Shown: positions 45,960-54,905 of the stretch, piece after piece
How positions within the stretch are numbered: the stretch's first letter is position 1
Layout: every line of letters starts with the position of its first letter
Source: Desulfoprunum benzoelyticum
GTDB taxonomy: Bacteria; Desulfobacterota; Desulfobulbia; Desulfobulbales; Desulfocapsaceae
DNA length: 64,000 bases
NCBI RefSeq assembly: GCF_014201505.1
Contig: NZ_JACHEO010000001.1
Location: forward strand, 124,001-188,000
Direction: 5' to 3'
Translations under genes and position numbers: made by a program
Notes under the pieces: generated by a model
The model's database searches: none
Told to the model about the DNA's origin: nothing
What the model saw: the letters and a program-made list of their open reading frames with translations, nothing else

Positions 45960-47348
45960 TCAACCTTTTGTTCCCGACAGCGGGGATTCGATGGTGACAT
46001 CGAGCCAGTGCTCGTCCCACCATTCCTTCGGCATGGAGAAGACCCCGTTGATCAGCATCGAGAAGTGCAGGTGATCGCCGCCGGCCATTCCTGAGGTGCC
46101 GGTCAGACCGAGGATTTTGCCCTTCTCCAGGGTGTCGCCGACGGCGACGTTGATCTGGCTCAGGTGCGAATAGAGACTGAATACCCCCTGGCCATGGTCG
46201 AGGATTACCATGTTGCCGTAGATGCCGAGGTAGTCGGCGTAGACGACCCTGCCGGTGTTGGCGGCCTGAACGCCGACGCGCTCGGTCGAGGCGATATCGA
46301 CGCCGAGGTGGACCTGCTTGTCGATCTCACTGTTCTGATAATAGTAGGTGCGGTGGTCGGCGAAACCGGCCTTCGGGCTGCCCAGCATGCGCAGGAATCT
46401 CCCTTTCCACAGACGATCCGGCGTCGATTTGATACAGGTCTCGGAGATGATCCTGTTGTTGGCGTCCCGGATCGCATTGTTGATGTAGAGATATTTCTCG
46501 ATCGGGGTGCCCTGCATTTCCGGATAATGCTGTTCGAACTCGGGAATCTTGGCGTTGAGGAAGCCATCGCTGATATTGATGCGGTCAGACCGCTGCACGA
46601 CCTTCTGGAAAACCGGGGAAAATCCCATGACCGCGGTGTTGCCTGCCTTGTCGGTGGCGCTGACCCTGGCTTCGGTGATTCCCTCGGCGTCATAGGGCAG
46701 GGCGAAGTAGGCGATGTAGGTGTTCGGGCGCTCGGGGCCGACAGGATAGCCGGGATTGGCCTGACCGTTGATGGTGACGCCATGGGAACAGTCGGGTTCG
46801 GAGACTTTATAGATGGCGATACCGGTGCCGCCGGGAGAGATGTAGCGCTCACCGTGGAGCAGTTCGACCGCCGGCGGTTTGAGATCGAGGGTGATGTCCC
46901 TGGTCACCTTCGTGCCGTTGCCGGCCAGCAACCCACGGAACGAGAAGTCCCGCGCTTCGAGGGTAACCTCGATCTTTCCTTCCTTGAATCCGAGTTTCTG
47001 GGGTTCGAAGGTGACCTCCTCCTTTTCTTCGGCGGGACCGATCCTGCCGAGATAGCCGACTCGGGGATTTTCTTTCAGCGACAGTTGTTTCGTCGTCTCG
47101 CCCTGAACGGCGGTGAGGGTCACCTTGCGGATACCGCTTTTGCCATCGGTGACCGTATAACCTATTTTTGCCTGCTTTCCTATGTAGTTGGGTTCGTCGC
47201 TGAACGAGGCGACGGGCTTCTCTCCCTCAAAAAAGAGAAAGAAGGCGGCGGCGCCGGCAACGAGCAGGACGACAGAGAAAAAAACGACAATAAATTTTAC
47301 GATGTTGTGGGAACCGCTGGTCTTCTTTTTCAGTCTTCTGGTTTTCAT
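45960..47348 (-). CDS. M23-family peptidase (LytM-like) with N-terminal membrane anchor
   Basis: 462 residues. One membrane segment (IVKFIVVFFSVVLLVAGAAAFFLFF, about 16-40) follows a basic cytosolic start; a beta-rich periplasmic region (about 50-300) precedes the peptidase domain (about 330-450) with HLGVDIAS, YSHLSQINVAVGDTLEKG and HLHFSMLING, giving the H...D and HxH zinc ligands. It probably cleaves peptidoglycan cross-links or activates amidases. It lies 48 bp after the RNase G gene in the same direction. Confidence 0.92.
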   Translation of the reverse strand: MKTRRLKKKTSGSHNIVKFIVVFFSVVLLVAGAAAFFLFFEGEKPVASFSDEPNYIGKQAKIGYTVTDGKSGIRKVTLTAVQGETTKQLSLKENPRVGYLGRIGPAEEKEEVTFEPQKLGFKEGKIEVTLEARDFSFRGLLAGNGTKVTRDITLDLKPPAVELLHGERYISPGGTGIAIYKVSEPDCSHGVTINGQANPGYPVGPERPNTYIAYFALPYDAEGITEARVSATDKAGNTAVMGFSPVFQKVVQRSDRINISDGFLNAKIPEFEQHYPEMQGTPIEKYLYINNAIRDANNRIISETCIKSTPDRLWKGRFLRMLGSPKAGFADHRTYYYQNSEIDKQVHLGVDIASTERVGVQAANTGRVVYADYLGIYGNMVILDHGQGVFSLYSHLSQINVAVGDTLEKGKILGLTGTSGMAGGDHLHFSMLINGVFSMPKEWWDEHWLDVTIESPLSGTKG

Positions 47349-47396
47349 AATCTGGGAATTTCCTTGAAACAGATCTAATGGGAAATCGAAACACGA

Positions 47397-48926
47397 TCAG
47401 CGCTGCCAGATGATCTCGTATTTTTCGATATGGAGGTCCTTCGCCGGGGTGATGACCAACCGCTTGGAGATTTCCTGCTCCAACTGGAGGATGGTCAATT
47501 CCTCTTCCTTCAGCAGCATATCGGCGATGCGTGGATGGACCCTGATGGTCACGGTGTTGCCGGAGGCCTTGGCCGCGTTGCGGCTGAGCTTCCGAAAAAT
47601 ATCGTAGCAGATCGTCCGCCGCGACTTCAACATCCCTTCGCCGGCGCAATAATGACAGGGCTCGCACATCATCTGGTGAAGGTTTTCACTGTTTCTCTTC
47701 CTGGTCATCTGGACCAGGCCGAACTCGGAGAGCTTGAGGATATTGATCCTGCTCTTGTCCTTCTTGACCGCCTCCTTGAAGGTGGTGAACAGTTCCTCGC
47801 GATGGAACTCATCCTCCATGTCGATGAAGTCGATGATGATAATCCCGCCGATGTTGCGCAAGCGCAGTTGGTAGGCGATTTCCTTGGCGGCCTCGATGTT
47901 GGTCTTGAAAATCGTCTCGTTGAGGTCGTTCTTGCCGACAAACCGACCGGTGTTGACGTCGATGACGGAGAGGGCCTCGGTGCTCTCGATGATGATATAC
48001 CCGCCGGAACGGAGCCAGACCTTTTTCTCTATGGCCCGGTTGATTTCGACCTCGATGCCGTGGGCCTCGAACAGGGGGCTGTCGCCCTGGTAGAGTGATA
48101 TCCTGTCCTGCAGTTGGGGGGCGAAGGCGCGGACGAAATGGAGCAGCTTTTCATGAGCGGCCTTGTCGTCGATGATCAGCCGGTCGACATCGTTGGTGAA
48201 CAGGTCGCGGACGGAGCGGAGGGTGATGTCGAGGTCTTCGTAGACAAGGGCAGGGGACTTCGAGCTCCTGGCGAGATCCCTGATCTCGTCCCAGAGAAGC
48301 ATCAGGAATTCCATGTCGGCCTCGAGTTCCTCCACTTTGGCGTGCTCGGCGACCGTTCTGACGATGAACCCAGTGCCCTGCGGCCTGATCTCCTCGATCT
48401 GTTCCTTGAGGATGGTGCGGATTTCCTCATTTTCGATTTTCCGCGACACCCCGATGTGATCGGTCAGGGGGATGAACACCAGGTTGCGGCAGGGCAGGGT
48501 GATATGGCATGTCAGTCGGGCGCCCTTGGTGCCGATCGGATCCTTGCTGACCTGGACCAGTACGTCTTGGCCTTCGGTGAGAAGATCCTCGATATTGGAG
48601 CCGTGCACTCTGCTGCTGATTTCACCGGGCACGGGCGACAATTCGTCAATGACCGGGAACGAGTCCCGGTCGAGCATCCGATTCTCGATATCCTTTTCGG
48701 TGATGTGCACATCATCGACGTAGAGAAATCCAGTGCGTTCGAGGCCAATGTCGACGAAGGCCGCCTGCATTCCCGGCAGGACGCGGACGACACGGCCGCG
48801 GTAGATATTGCCCTTGAGACCTTTTTCCATCGGTCGCTGCATGTGGAACTCGGTCAGGACACCATTTTCGACAAGGGCCAGACGAACTTCATAGCTCCTT
48901 GAATTTATGAGAATATCAATGCTCAT
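47397..48926 (-). CDS. rng: Ribonuclease G (RNase E/G family)
   Basis: 509 residues. It has an S1 domain near 35-120 (GNIYRGRVVRVLPGMQAAFVDIG), the catalytic metal-binding aspartates in VIDVNTGRF and IIDFIDMED, and a Zn-link-like CEPCHYCAGEG near 421-431. It lacks the long C-terminal scaffold of RNase E, hence G. It processes rRNA and degrades mRNA. The ATG at 48926 has no clear ribosome site. It is divergent from the glycosyltransferase gene. Confidence 0.94.
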   Translation of the reverse strand: MSIDILINSRSYEVRLALVENGVLTEFHMQRPMEKGLKGNIYRGRVVRVLPGMQAAFVDIGLERTGFLYVDDVHITEKDIENRMLDRDSFPVIDELSPVPGEISSRVHGSNIEDLLTEGQDVLVQVSKDPIGTKGARLTCHITLPCRNLVFIPLTDHIGVSRKIENEEIRTILKEQIEEIRPQGTGFIVRTVAEHAKVEELEADMEFLMLLWDEIRDLARSSKSPALVYEDLDITLRSVRDLFTNDVDRLIIDDKAAHEKLLHFVRAFAPQLQDRISLYQGDSPLFEAHGIEVEINRAIEKKVWLRSGGYIIIESTEALSVIDVNTGRFVGKNDLNETIFKTNIEAAKEIAYQLRLRNIGGIIIIDFIDMEDEFHREELFTTFKEAVKKDKSRINILKLSEFGLVQMTRKRNSENLHQMMCEPCHYCAGEGMLKSRRTICYDIFRKLSRNAAKASGNTVTIRVHPRIADMLLKEEELTILQLEQEISKRLVITPAKDLHIEKYEIIWQR

Positions 48927-48948
48927 TGGCTGGGTAAAGCATCTTTTA

Positions 48949-48978
48949 TTTAAACTTCTTGAGAAGAAAGGTTATAAT
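48949..48978 (+). promoter_or_regulatory. Candidate promoter for the glycosyltransferase gene
   Basis: TTTAAA (48949-48954), 18-bp spacer, perfect TATAAT (48973-48978). A CTTCTTGAGAAG palindrome lies in the spacer (48955-48966). Downstream, a perfect AT palindrome ATAATATATTAT is at 49035-49046, 16 bp before the ATG. The 135-bp divergent gap is unusually AT-rich for this window. Confidence 0.5.
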
Positions 48979-49061
48979 TTTGAACTTCTCAGTATACAGC
49001 ATCTCATATCTGAATCGCCATAAATATTGAAGATATAATATATTATTAAAACTGATAATCG

Positions 49062-49943
49062 ATGCAATCCCGTATTCTCCCCGTCTCGGTCATTGTCCCG
49101 ACCTACAATCGTCGGGACTTGCTTTTACGAGCGCTGCGCTCGGTCAGCCGTCAATCGGTACGATGTGAAGAGGTTGTTGTGGTCGACGACGCATCGACCG
49201 ATGGCAGCAGAGAGCTCGTCGAGTCCTGCTTCGACCGGGGTGCGACCCCCGCCATCCGCTGGTTCCGACTCCCGTCAAACCGGGGCCCGGCCGCAGCGCG
49301 GAATTTCGGGATACGGCAGGCCCGGTGCGAGACCATCGCCTTTCTCGACTCCGATGATCACTGGCAACCGCAGAAACTCGAACGTCAGGCGGGAACGATG
49401 GAACGTTTTCCAGAATATCTGATCAGCCACACCAGGGAAAGGTGGCTGCGGCGGGGGCATCGTATCAACCAGAAATACAGGCATATTCCTCGTCACGGAG
49501 ATATCTTTTCCCATTGTCTCGAGCTCTGCGCAGTCGGGATGTCGACGGTCATGGTCCGCCGCGGGATCTTCGCCGCGATTGGTCTGCTCGATGAAGGAAT
49601 GCGCTGCTGTGAGGATTATGATTTCTGGCTGCGGGTCAGCTGTCGATACCCCTTCCTTCTCGTCGATGAGGAGTTGACCATCAAGGAAGGCGGGAGGGAA
49701 GACCAGCTTTCCCATCAGCACCGGGTTGGGATGGACCGTCTGCGCATACACTCCCTGCTTCGGCTTCTGCAATCCGGTGCCCTCAACGGCGAACAGCAGA
49801 GGCAGACCCTGCAGCAGTTGCGGCAAAAATGCGAAATCTACGGCAAGGGCTGCCGCAAGCACGGTAAAGAACAGGAAGGCCGGCGGTACCTCGCCCTTGC
49901 CGCCATGATTTCCGCAGCGGACGATAAAGGATGGACGCTATGA
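49062..49943 (+). CDS. Family 2 glycosyltransferase
   Basis: 293 residues. VSVIVPTYNRRDLLLRALRSV, VVVDDASTDGS, NRGPAAARNFGIRQA and the DxD-like FLDSDDHW are standard GT2 (GT-A fold) motifs in the first 110 residues; later CCEDYDFWLRVS also fits. It has no membrane segments, so it is cytosolic or peripheral. The acceptor is unknown. The stop overlaps the next gene's ATG by 4 nt (ATGA). Confidence 0.9.
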   Translation: MQSRILPVSVIVPTYNRRDLLLRALRSVSRQSVRCEEVVVVDDASTDGSRELVESCFDRGATPAIRWFRLPSNRGPAAARNFGIRQARCETIAFLDSDDHWQPQKLERQAGTMERFPEYLISHTRERWLRRGHRINQKYRHIPRHGDIFSHCLELCAVGMSTVMVRRGIFAAIGLLDEGMRCCEDYDFWLRVSCRYPFLLVDEELTIKEGGREDQLSHQHRVGMDRLRIHSLLRLLQSGALNGEQQRQTLQQLRQKCEIYGKGCRKHGKEQEGRRYLALAAMISAADDKGWTL

Positions 49944-51079
49944 CTGCAAGCCGATCCTGGCAGGATCCATCCCGTTACATTCGGCATATCCACGTGGAGG
50001 CGGACTGTGTCGATCTGCCGGTGACCCGGGAGATTCTCGAACGGGCACAGCTGCCATGGTCGGTTGTCACCGGGCGTCAACTCGGCGTTGATCTAGCCGG
50101 CGATTATCCGTTCAGCCTGCATCAGGGCAAGCAGCATCTCTACCTCTGCCGCAACCGCGGGCAGTTTTTCAAACCGTGCCCGGGGACGAAGGAATACCTC
50201 TGCTGCAAATACGAGGTCCTCGGTACCGGCATGAACTGCCCGATGGACTGCGTCTACTGCATTCTCCAAGCCTATCTGAACACTCCTTGGATTACCCATT
50301 ATGTCAATACCGATGACCTGCTGGCGGAACTGGACCAGGTCCTCGACGCCGATCCCGGGCGACTGCATCGCATCGGCACCGGCGAGTTCACCGATTCTCT
50401 TGCCCTCGACCGCCTGACCGGGCTGAGCGGGACCCTGGTCCGATATTTCGCCGGCAAACCGAATGCCGTCCTTGAATTGAAGACCAAGAGCGCCGTCGTT
50501 GACAACCTGGCGGCGCTGCATCATCACGGCCATACGGTCATTGCCTGGTCTTTGAACAGCCCCCGGGTCATGCAGCGGGAGGAGTTGCGCTCGGCGACCC
50601 TGGAGGAGCGGATCGATGCCGCCTGCCGCTGCGCCGGCTGGGGATACAAACTGGCCTTCCATTTCGATCCGATCATCGATCATCCCGGCTGGGAGGAAGG
50701 CTACGCCGAGACGATCCGGCTCCTGTTCTCCCGGGTGCCGGCGCAATCGATCGCCTGGATTTCCCTCGGCGCCCTGCGGTTTCTGCCGAAGCTGAAGGAG
50801 ATCGGGATCGGCCGATTTCCCCAATCAAGAATGTATTTTCAGGAGTTCATCGATGGACTCGACGGCAAATGCCGCTATTACCGTAAGCACAGAGTCCGAT
50901 TGTACCGCTATATTTATAATCAGCTCAGGCTCTATGCCGATCCTCGGACCTGTATCTATTTCTGCATGGAGAGCAGGGAAATATGGCGCGAGGTCATGGG
51001 CTTCGATCCCGAGGAGTTCGGCGGCATTGCCGCCATGCTCGACCGGACGGTTTTTGAAAATCACGACCGGCCGCAGTGA
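49940..51079 (+). CDS. Radical SAM protein of the spore photoproduct lyase type
   Basis: 379 residues. The [4Fe-4S]-SAM cysteines are Cys100, Cys104 and Cys107 in NCPMDCVYCILQAY, the spacing and following ILQAY being typical of SplB-like proteins; later ELKTKS and FHFDPIIDH also match that family. In spore formers SPL reverses UV thymine lesions, but no sporulation genes are seen here. I prefer the ATG at 49940, in ATGA overlap with the glycosyltransferase and with AAGGA at 8 nt, over an earlier ATG at 49931. A DNA-repair role is probable but not certain. Confidence 0.85.
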   Translation: MTASRSWQDPSRYIRHIHVEADCVDLPVTREILERAQLPWSVVTGRQLGVDLAGDYPFSLHQGKQHLYLCRNRGQFFKPCPGTKEYLCCKYEVLGTGMNCPMDCVYCILQAYLNTPWITHYVNTDDLLAELDQVLDADPGRLHRIGTGEFTDSLALDRLTGLSGTLVRYFAGKPNAVLELKTKSAVVDNLAALHHHGHTVIAWSLNSPRVMQREELRSATLEERIDAACRCAGWGYKLAFHFDPIIDHPGWEEGYAETIRLLFSRVPAQSIAWISLGALRFLPKLKEIGIGRFPQSRMYFQEFIDGLDGKCRYYRKHRVRLYRYIYNQLRLYADPRTCIYFCMESREIWREVMGFDPEEFGGIAAMLDRTVFENHDRPQ

Positions 51080-51197
51080 TAGCCGTTGTTTTTCGCCGAC
51101 CGACGGAAAACCGATAATCACTTGTCCTTTCGGAATTCCATCGTATACTGCACCTCGGAATATATGTCACAACATCATCAGTTAAGGAGAATACACC

Positions 51198-51623
51198 ATG
51201 TTGAATAAAGTCATGCTCATCGGCAATCTCGGCAAGGATCCTGAGATCCGCTACACCCAGGCGGGGACAGCTGTCGCCACCTTCAACGTCGCCACGACCG
51301 AGCGGTTCAAGGGCAAAGATGGACAGACGCAGGACCAGACCGAGTGGCACCGAGTCGTTGCCTGGGCCCGTCTGGCCGAGATCTGCGGCGAATACCTCCA
51401 CAAAGGATCGAAGGTCTATATCGAGGGGCGATTGCAGACGAGAAAATGGACCGACCAGAACGGCAACGACAAATACACGACCGAGATCGTCGCCAGGGAG
51501 ATGAAAATGCTGAGTCCGCGCGGCGGCACCGACCAGGATTCGTATGGCGGCGGCTACCAGGAACCGCCTTTTCCTGATTCCCCTCCCGGCATGATGGGAA
51601 CCGGTGAGGATGTCCCGTTCTGA
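51198..51623 (+). CDS. ssb: Single-stranded DNA-binding protein
   Basis: 141 residues. [33 protein letters not shown] opens the OB fold; [35 protein letters not shown] completes it; a Gly/Pro tail ends in EDVPF, the acidic tip that binds partner proteins. AAGGAG precedes the ATG. It is probably transcribed alone, near the SPL-like repair gene. Confidence 0.97.
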   Translation: MLNKVMLIGNLGKDPEIRYTQAGTAVATFNVATTERFKGKDGQTQDQTEWHRVVAWARLAEICGEYLHKGSKVYIEGRLQTRKWTDQNGNDKYTTEIVAREMKMLSPRGGTDQDSYGGGYQEPPFPDSPPGMMGTGEDVPF

Positions 51624-51698
51624 GATGCGGCAAGGGCTCTGTCGAAAAAAGATGGGTTGAAATGAATGAGGACGGGGACGTTGCTTGAAGGCGGCCTC

Positions 51699-51727
51699 TT
51701 GACCGGAGGCCCGGTCATTCCTATTGT
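51699..51727 (+). promoter_or_regulatory. Candidate promoter for the DnaJ-like gene
   Basis: TTGACC (51699-51704), 17-bp spacer, TATTGT (51722-51727). No CIRCE inverted repeat is seen in the 188-bp gap. Confidence 0.5.
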
Positions 51728-51811
51728 CATTGGATAAGACCGGCCTTCGGGGGCCGCCCTCCTGCAGCGGGCAGGATCCCCTTAATCATCATGTCTGATT
51801 GTTGAATTGCA

Positions 51812-52738
51812 ATGGATTATTACGAAACACTCGGTGTCTCCAAAACGGCTAGTCCTGACGAAATAAAGAAAGTGTATCGGAAGCTGGCCTTGAAGTACCA
51901 TCCTGACCGGAACAACGGCGACAAGTCCGCTGAAGAGCGGTTCAAGCAGATCAGCGAGGCCTACGCCGTGCTCTCCGACCCCGAGAAGAAACGGCAGTAT
52001 GACACCTTCGGGTCGACCCAGTTCCATCAGCGGTACTCGCAGGAGGATATTTTCCGCAATTTCGACATCAATGAAATACTGCGGCAGTTCAACTTCGGTC
52101 GCGGCTCGCAGAATTTTCAGTCACACTCCAACATGGGCGGCGGGCACGGGACGTTTTCTTTTTTCGGCAATGACATGCGAGGAGGATGTGGATCGGGCGG
52201 TTGCGGTCAGCAGGTCAAAGGACAGGACCTGACCTATCAGATCACCGTCACCCTCGAGGATGTCATGCACGGGGCTGAGCGCAATATCACCCTGCGGACC
52301 AACGGCACCCCCCAGAACGTCAGCGTCAAAATCCCGAAGGGAATCGAGGCCGGCAAGAAACTGCGGCTCAAGGACAAGGGTGCGGCCTCGCCGACCGGAG
52401 GACCTTCGGGCGACCTGTTCCTGAAGGTGGAGATCGCCCCGCACGAGCGCTTCGTCCGCGAGGGCGACGATCTGGTGATCGAGAAGCTGGTCTCGTTCAG
52501 CGAGGCTTGCCTTGGAACCAAGGTCGAGGTCGAAACGATCGAAGGCAAGAACTTCGTCGTGACGATCCCGCCGGGTTCGGTCAATGAGTCGCGCCTGCGG
52601 TTGAAGGGACACGGGCTTCCCGTGGGACCGATCGGCGATCGCGGCGACCTCTATGTCAAGCTGGGAGTGGCGGTGCCGAAGGAATTGAACCAGGAACAGG
52701 AAGACCTCATCCGCGATCTCCAGAAGGTCGGACTGTAG
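51812..52738 (+). CDS. DnaJ-family co-chaperone (CbpA-like)
   Basis: 308 residues. J domain (1-70) with HPD in KYHPDRNNGDKSAEERF, a Gly/Phe-rich linker (about 85-130), and two C-terminal beta domains (about 140-305). The four-CxxCxGxG zinc centre of DnaJ is absent; only GCGSGGCG remains in the linker, so this is a type B (CbpA-like) protein that stimulates DnaK and presents substrates. No dnaK or grpE is nearby. No clear ribosome site precedes the ATG. A strong terminator follows. Confidence 0.92.
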   Translation: MDYYETLGVSKTASPDEIKKVYRKLALKYHPDRNNGDKSAEERFKQISEAYAVLSDPEKKRQYDTFGSTQFHQRYSQEDIFRNFDINEILRQFNFGRGSQNFQSHSNMGGGHGTFSFFGNDMRGGCGSGGCGQQVKGQDLTYQITVTLEDVMHGAERNITLRTNGTPQNVSVKIPKGIEAGKKLRLKDKGAASPTGGPSGDLFLKVEIAPHERFVREGDDLVIEKLVSFSEACLGTKVEVETIEGKNFVVTIPPGSVNESRLRLKGHGLPVGPIGDRGDLYVKLGVAVPKELNQEQEDLIRDLQKVGL

Positions 52739-52757
52739 GCTGATAGCGGCAAAAACG

Positions 52758-52806
52758 AAAGGCCTTTACCTAATCCACTCGCCGGGATTGGGTAAAGGCC
52801 TTTTTT
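52758..52806 (+). terminator. Rho-independent terminator after the DnaJ-like gene
   Basis: A 13-bp stem AAAGGCCTTTACC/GGTAAAGGCCTTT, extended further inward by AATCC/GGATT, followed by TTTTTT. It lies between convergent genes and has an A-rich 5' side, so it could act on both strands. Confidence 0.92.
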
Positions 52807-52833
52807 GTTGGTACGGACAGATCTGTCAATCTG

Positions 52834-53370
52834 TCAATATCGCTGATCGGCAAAATTGAGCCAGCCGCCGGCGGCGACGAGGTCGCGATCGAGGCTGTTC
52901 AGTGTGAAGGTGCAGGACACCGGGGACTGGTCCGCCGCGTCGGAGACGGCTGTCATTGAGTTCTGCCGCAGATCGACCCTGACCTCGATATTGCCTTCCA
53001 TCGCGAACAGCCGGTCCAGATCGTTCTTGCCCAATTCGATGGCGAGGATGCCGCAGTTGAACATGTTCTGCCTGAAGATCCGGGCAAAGCTGCCGGCGAT
53101 GATGAGGTTGATATCGTTGACCTCGAAGGCCCAGACCGCATGTTCCCGCGATGAACCGCAGCCGAAGTTGTCGCGGGTGATCACGACCCTGGCGCTCTGC
53201 ATCGCCGGCGATCGGTTGTCAAAGGACACGCCGTCGAGCAGCAGGTCTTCGAGGAGATGCGGCTTGAGTGCCGATTTGGTTATTTCGGTAAGGTATTTCG
53301 CCGGAATTATTTCGTCGGTATTGATATCGTTTCTGTCCAGAAAAATTGCTGGACCGCCGAATTCTTTCAT
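52834..53370 (-). CDS. leuD: 3-isopropylmalate dehydratase small subunit
   Basis: 178 residues. FLDRNDINTDEIIPAKYL and FGCGSSREHAVWAFEVNDINLIIAGSFARIFRQNMFNCGI are the swivel-domain signatures. With LeuC it isomerises 2-isopropylmalate to 3-isopropylmalate in leucine synthesis. It follows leuC after 22 bp with a GAGAGG site. Homoaconitase or citraconate hydratase activity is possible for this clade. Confidence 0.92.
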   Translation of the reverse strand: MKEFGGPAIFLDRNDINTDEIIPAKYLTEITKSALKPHLLEDLLLDGVSFDNRSPAMQSARVVITRDNFGCGSSREHAVWAFEVNDINLIIAGSFARIFRQNMFNCGILAIELGKNDLDRLFAMEGNIEVRVDLRQNSMTAVSDAADQSPVSCTFTLNSLDRDLVAAGGWLNFADQRY

Positions 53371-53392
53371 TGTTTTCGCCTCTCTTGCAGTA

Positions 53393-54676
53393 TCAAAGGA
53401 ATGTCCGCGGATCGGTGATCGCCCCAGTGACGGCGGCGGCGGCGGCGGAGTAGGGGCTCATCAGGTGGACCATGCCACCCTTGCCCATCCGCCCGTTGAA
53501 GTTGCGGTTGGTCGTCGAGGCGCAGACCTCGCCCTCGGCCAGAACACCTGAACTCATGCCGAGACAGGCCCCGCAGGTGGGGTTGAGGACACAGAACCCG
53601 GCATCCATGAAAATCTTGATGATGCCCTCCTGTAGCGCCTCATTGAAGATCTTCGGCGTTGCCGGGGTGACGATGCCCCTGACCCCCGCCGCCAGCCGGC
53701 GGTCCTTGAGCAGCGCCGCGGCATCGCGCAGGTCTTCGATCCGGCCGTTGGTGCAGGAACCGATATAGACCTGGTCGATCGGGGTTCCGGCCATCTCACC
53801 GATATCCTTGACCTGATCGGGCTTGTAGCCGAAGGTGACCTGGGGGGGAAGATCGGTGACGTCGACCTGTATCGTCCCGGCATAGACGGCATCAGCATCG
53901 GAATGCCATCTGGTGAAATCGGCAACCGCGGCATCGATATCGGCATACTGGTCTTTGATGAAGGGCCACAGGTATTCGGCCGTCACCCGGTCGGGCAGGC
54001 AGATGCCGCAGGTGGCGCCGGCCTCGACCGCCATGTTGCAGATCGTCATGCGTGCCGCCATGCCCATCGCGTCGATCACCGGACCGACAAACTCGATGAC
54101 CTTGTCGGTGGCGCCGTTGACGGTCAGTCGCTTGATGATCGCGAGGATGACGTCCTTGGCGGTGACGCCGGGCTGGAGTTTGCCGTCGATGGCAATCTTC
54201 AGCGTCTGCGGCAGGCGGAAGGAGCAGACGCCCTTGTATATGCCGACCTGAAGATCAGTGGTGCCGACCCCGGCGGCGAAGGCGCCGAAGGCGCCATGGG
54301 TGCAGGTATGGGAATCGCCCATGATGACAGTGTAGCCGGGGCGGACAAAACCCTTTTCCGGAAAGAGGGCGTGACAGACGCCGTTGGCGCCGACGTCGAA
54401 AAAGTCCTTGATGCCGTGCCGCCTGGCCCAGTCGCGCATGATCTTGCCCTGGGTCGCGGTCTTGGAGTCCTTGGCCGGGGTGACGTGATCGATGACCGCC
54501 TTGATCCTGTCAGGGTCAAAGACCTTGTCCATGCCCTTGGCCATCAGGTCCATGATGGCGATCGGGGTGGTGATCTCATGGCACATCACGACATCGAGAT
54601 CGAGCACCATGTTTTCGGCGGAGGGGGTGTCTCGAAGGTGGGCCGCGAAAATTTTTTCAGCAATGGTCTTTCCCAT
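53393..54676 (-). CDS. leuC: 3-isopropylmalate dehydratase large subunit
   Basis: 427 residues, the shorter HACN-type LeuC seen in archaea and many anaerobes (the E. coli type has about 466). The [4Fe-4S] ligands are the Cys in GSCTNGRIEDL and two in NPTCGACLGMSSG; HTCTHGAFGAFAAGVG and the final NRNFNGRMGKGG are typical. GGAG lies 7 nt before the ATG. No leuA or leuB is in the window. The 229-bp gap to the divergent binding-protein gene contains nothing else I recognise. Confidence 0.93.
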   Translation of the reverse strand: MGKTIAEKIFAAHLRDTPSAENMVLDLDVVMCHEITTPIAIMDLMAKGMDKVFDPDRIKAVIDHVTPAKDSKTATQGKIMRDWARRHGIKDFFDVGANGVCHALFPEKGFVRPGYTVIMGDSHTCTHGAFGAFAAGVGTTDLQVGIYKGVCSFRLPQTLKIAIDGKLQPGVTAKDVILAIIKRLTVNGATDKVIEFVGPVIDAMGMAARMTICNMAVEAGATCGICLPDRVTAEYLWPFIKDQYADIDAAVADFTRWHSDADAVYAGTIQVDVTDLPPQVTFGYKPDQVKDIGEMAGTPIDQVYIGSCTNGRIEDLRDAAALLKDRRLAAGVRGIVTPATPKIFNEALQEGIIKIFMDAGFCVLNPTCGACLGMSSGVLAEGEVCASTTNRNFNGRMGKGGMVHLMSPYSAAAAAVTGAITDPRTFL

Positions 54677-54905
54677 TGATCAGCTCCAGAATGAAAATGA
54701 TAGAAATGTATGCAGGATAGGTTGGATTTGCTTCTCGTGACGAACATGGTAGAATGGCTGCTGCCCCGGCAGTGTGCCAGCGCTGCCGGCATCGCCAAAG
54801 ACTATATATTCTACTCGAAAAACAGCATGGTTGCGAGTCCTTAATTGTTCCGGCCGCCATGGATCTTCGCCGCCTTCAATCTTCCTTCGTTGAGGAGCCA
54901 CCACC

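Noticed and set aside
46164-47378. 404-codon plus-strand frame opposite the M23 peptidase gene
   Set aside because: Shadow of a gene with clear zinc-ligand motifs; no ribosome site or domain.
51624-51811. Possible CIRCE heat-shock operator before the DnaJ-like gene
   Set aside because: The TTAGCACTC-N9-GAGTGCTAA repeat is absent.
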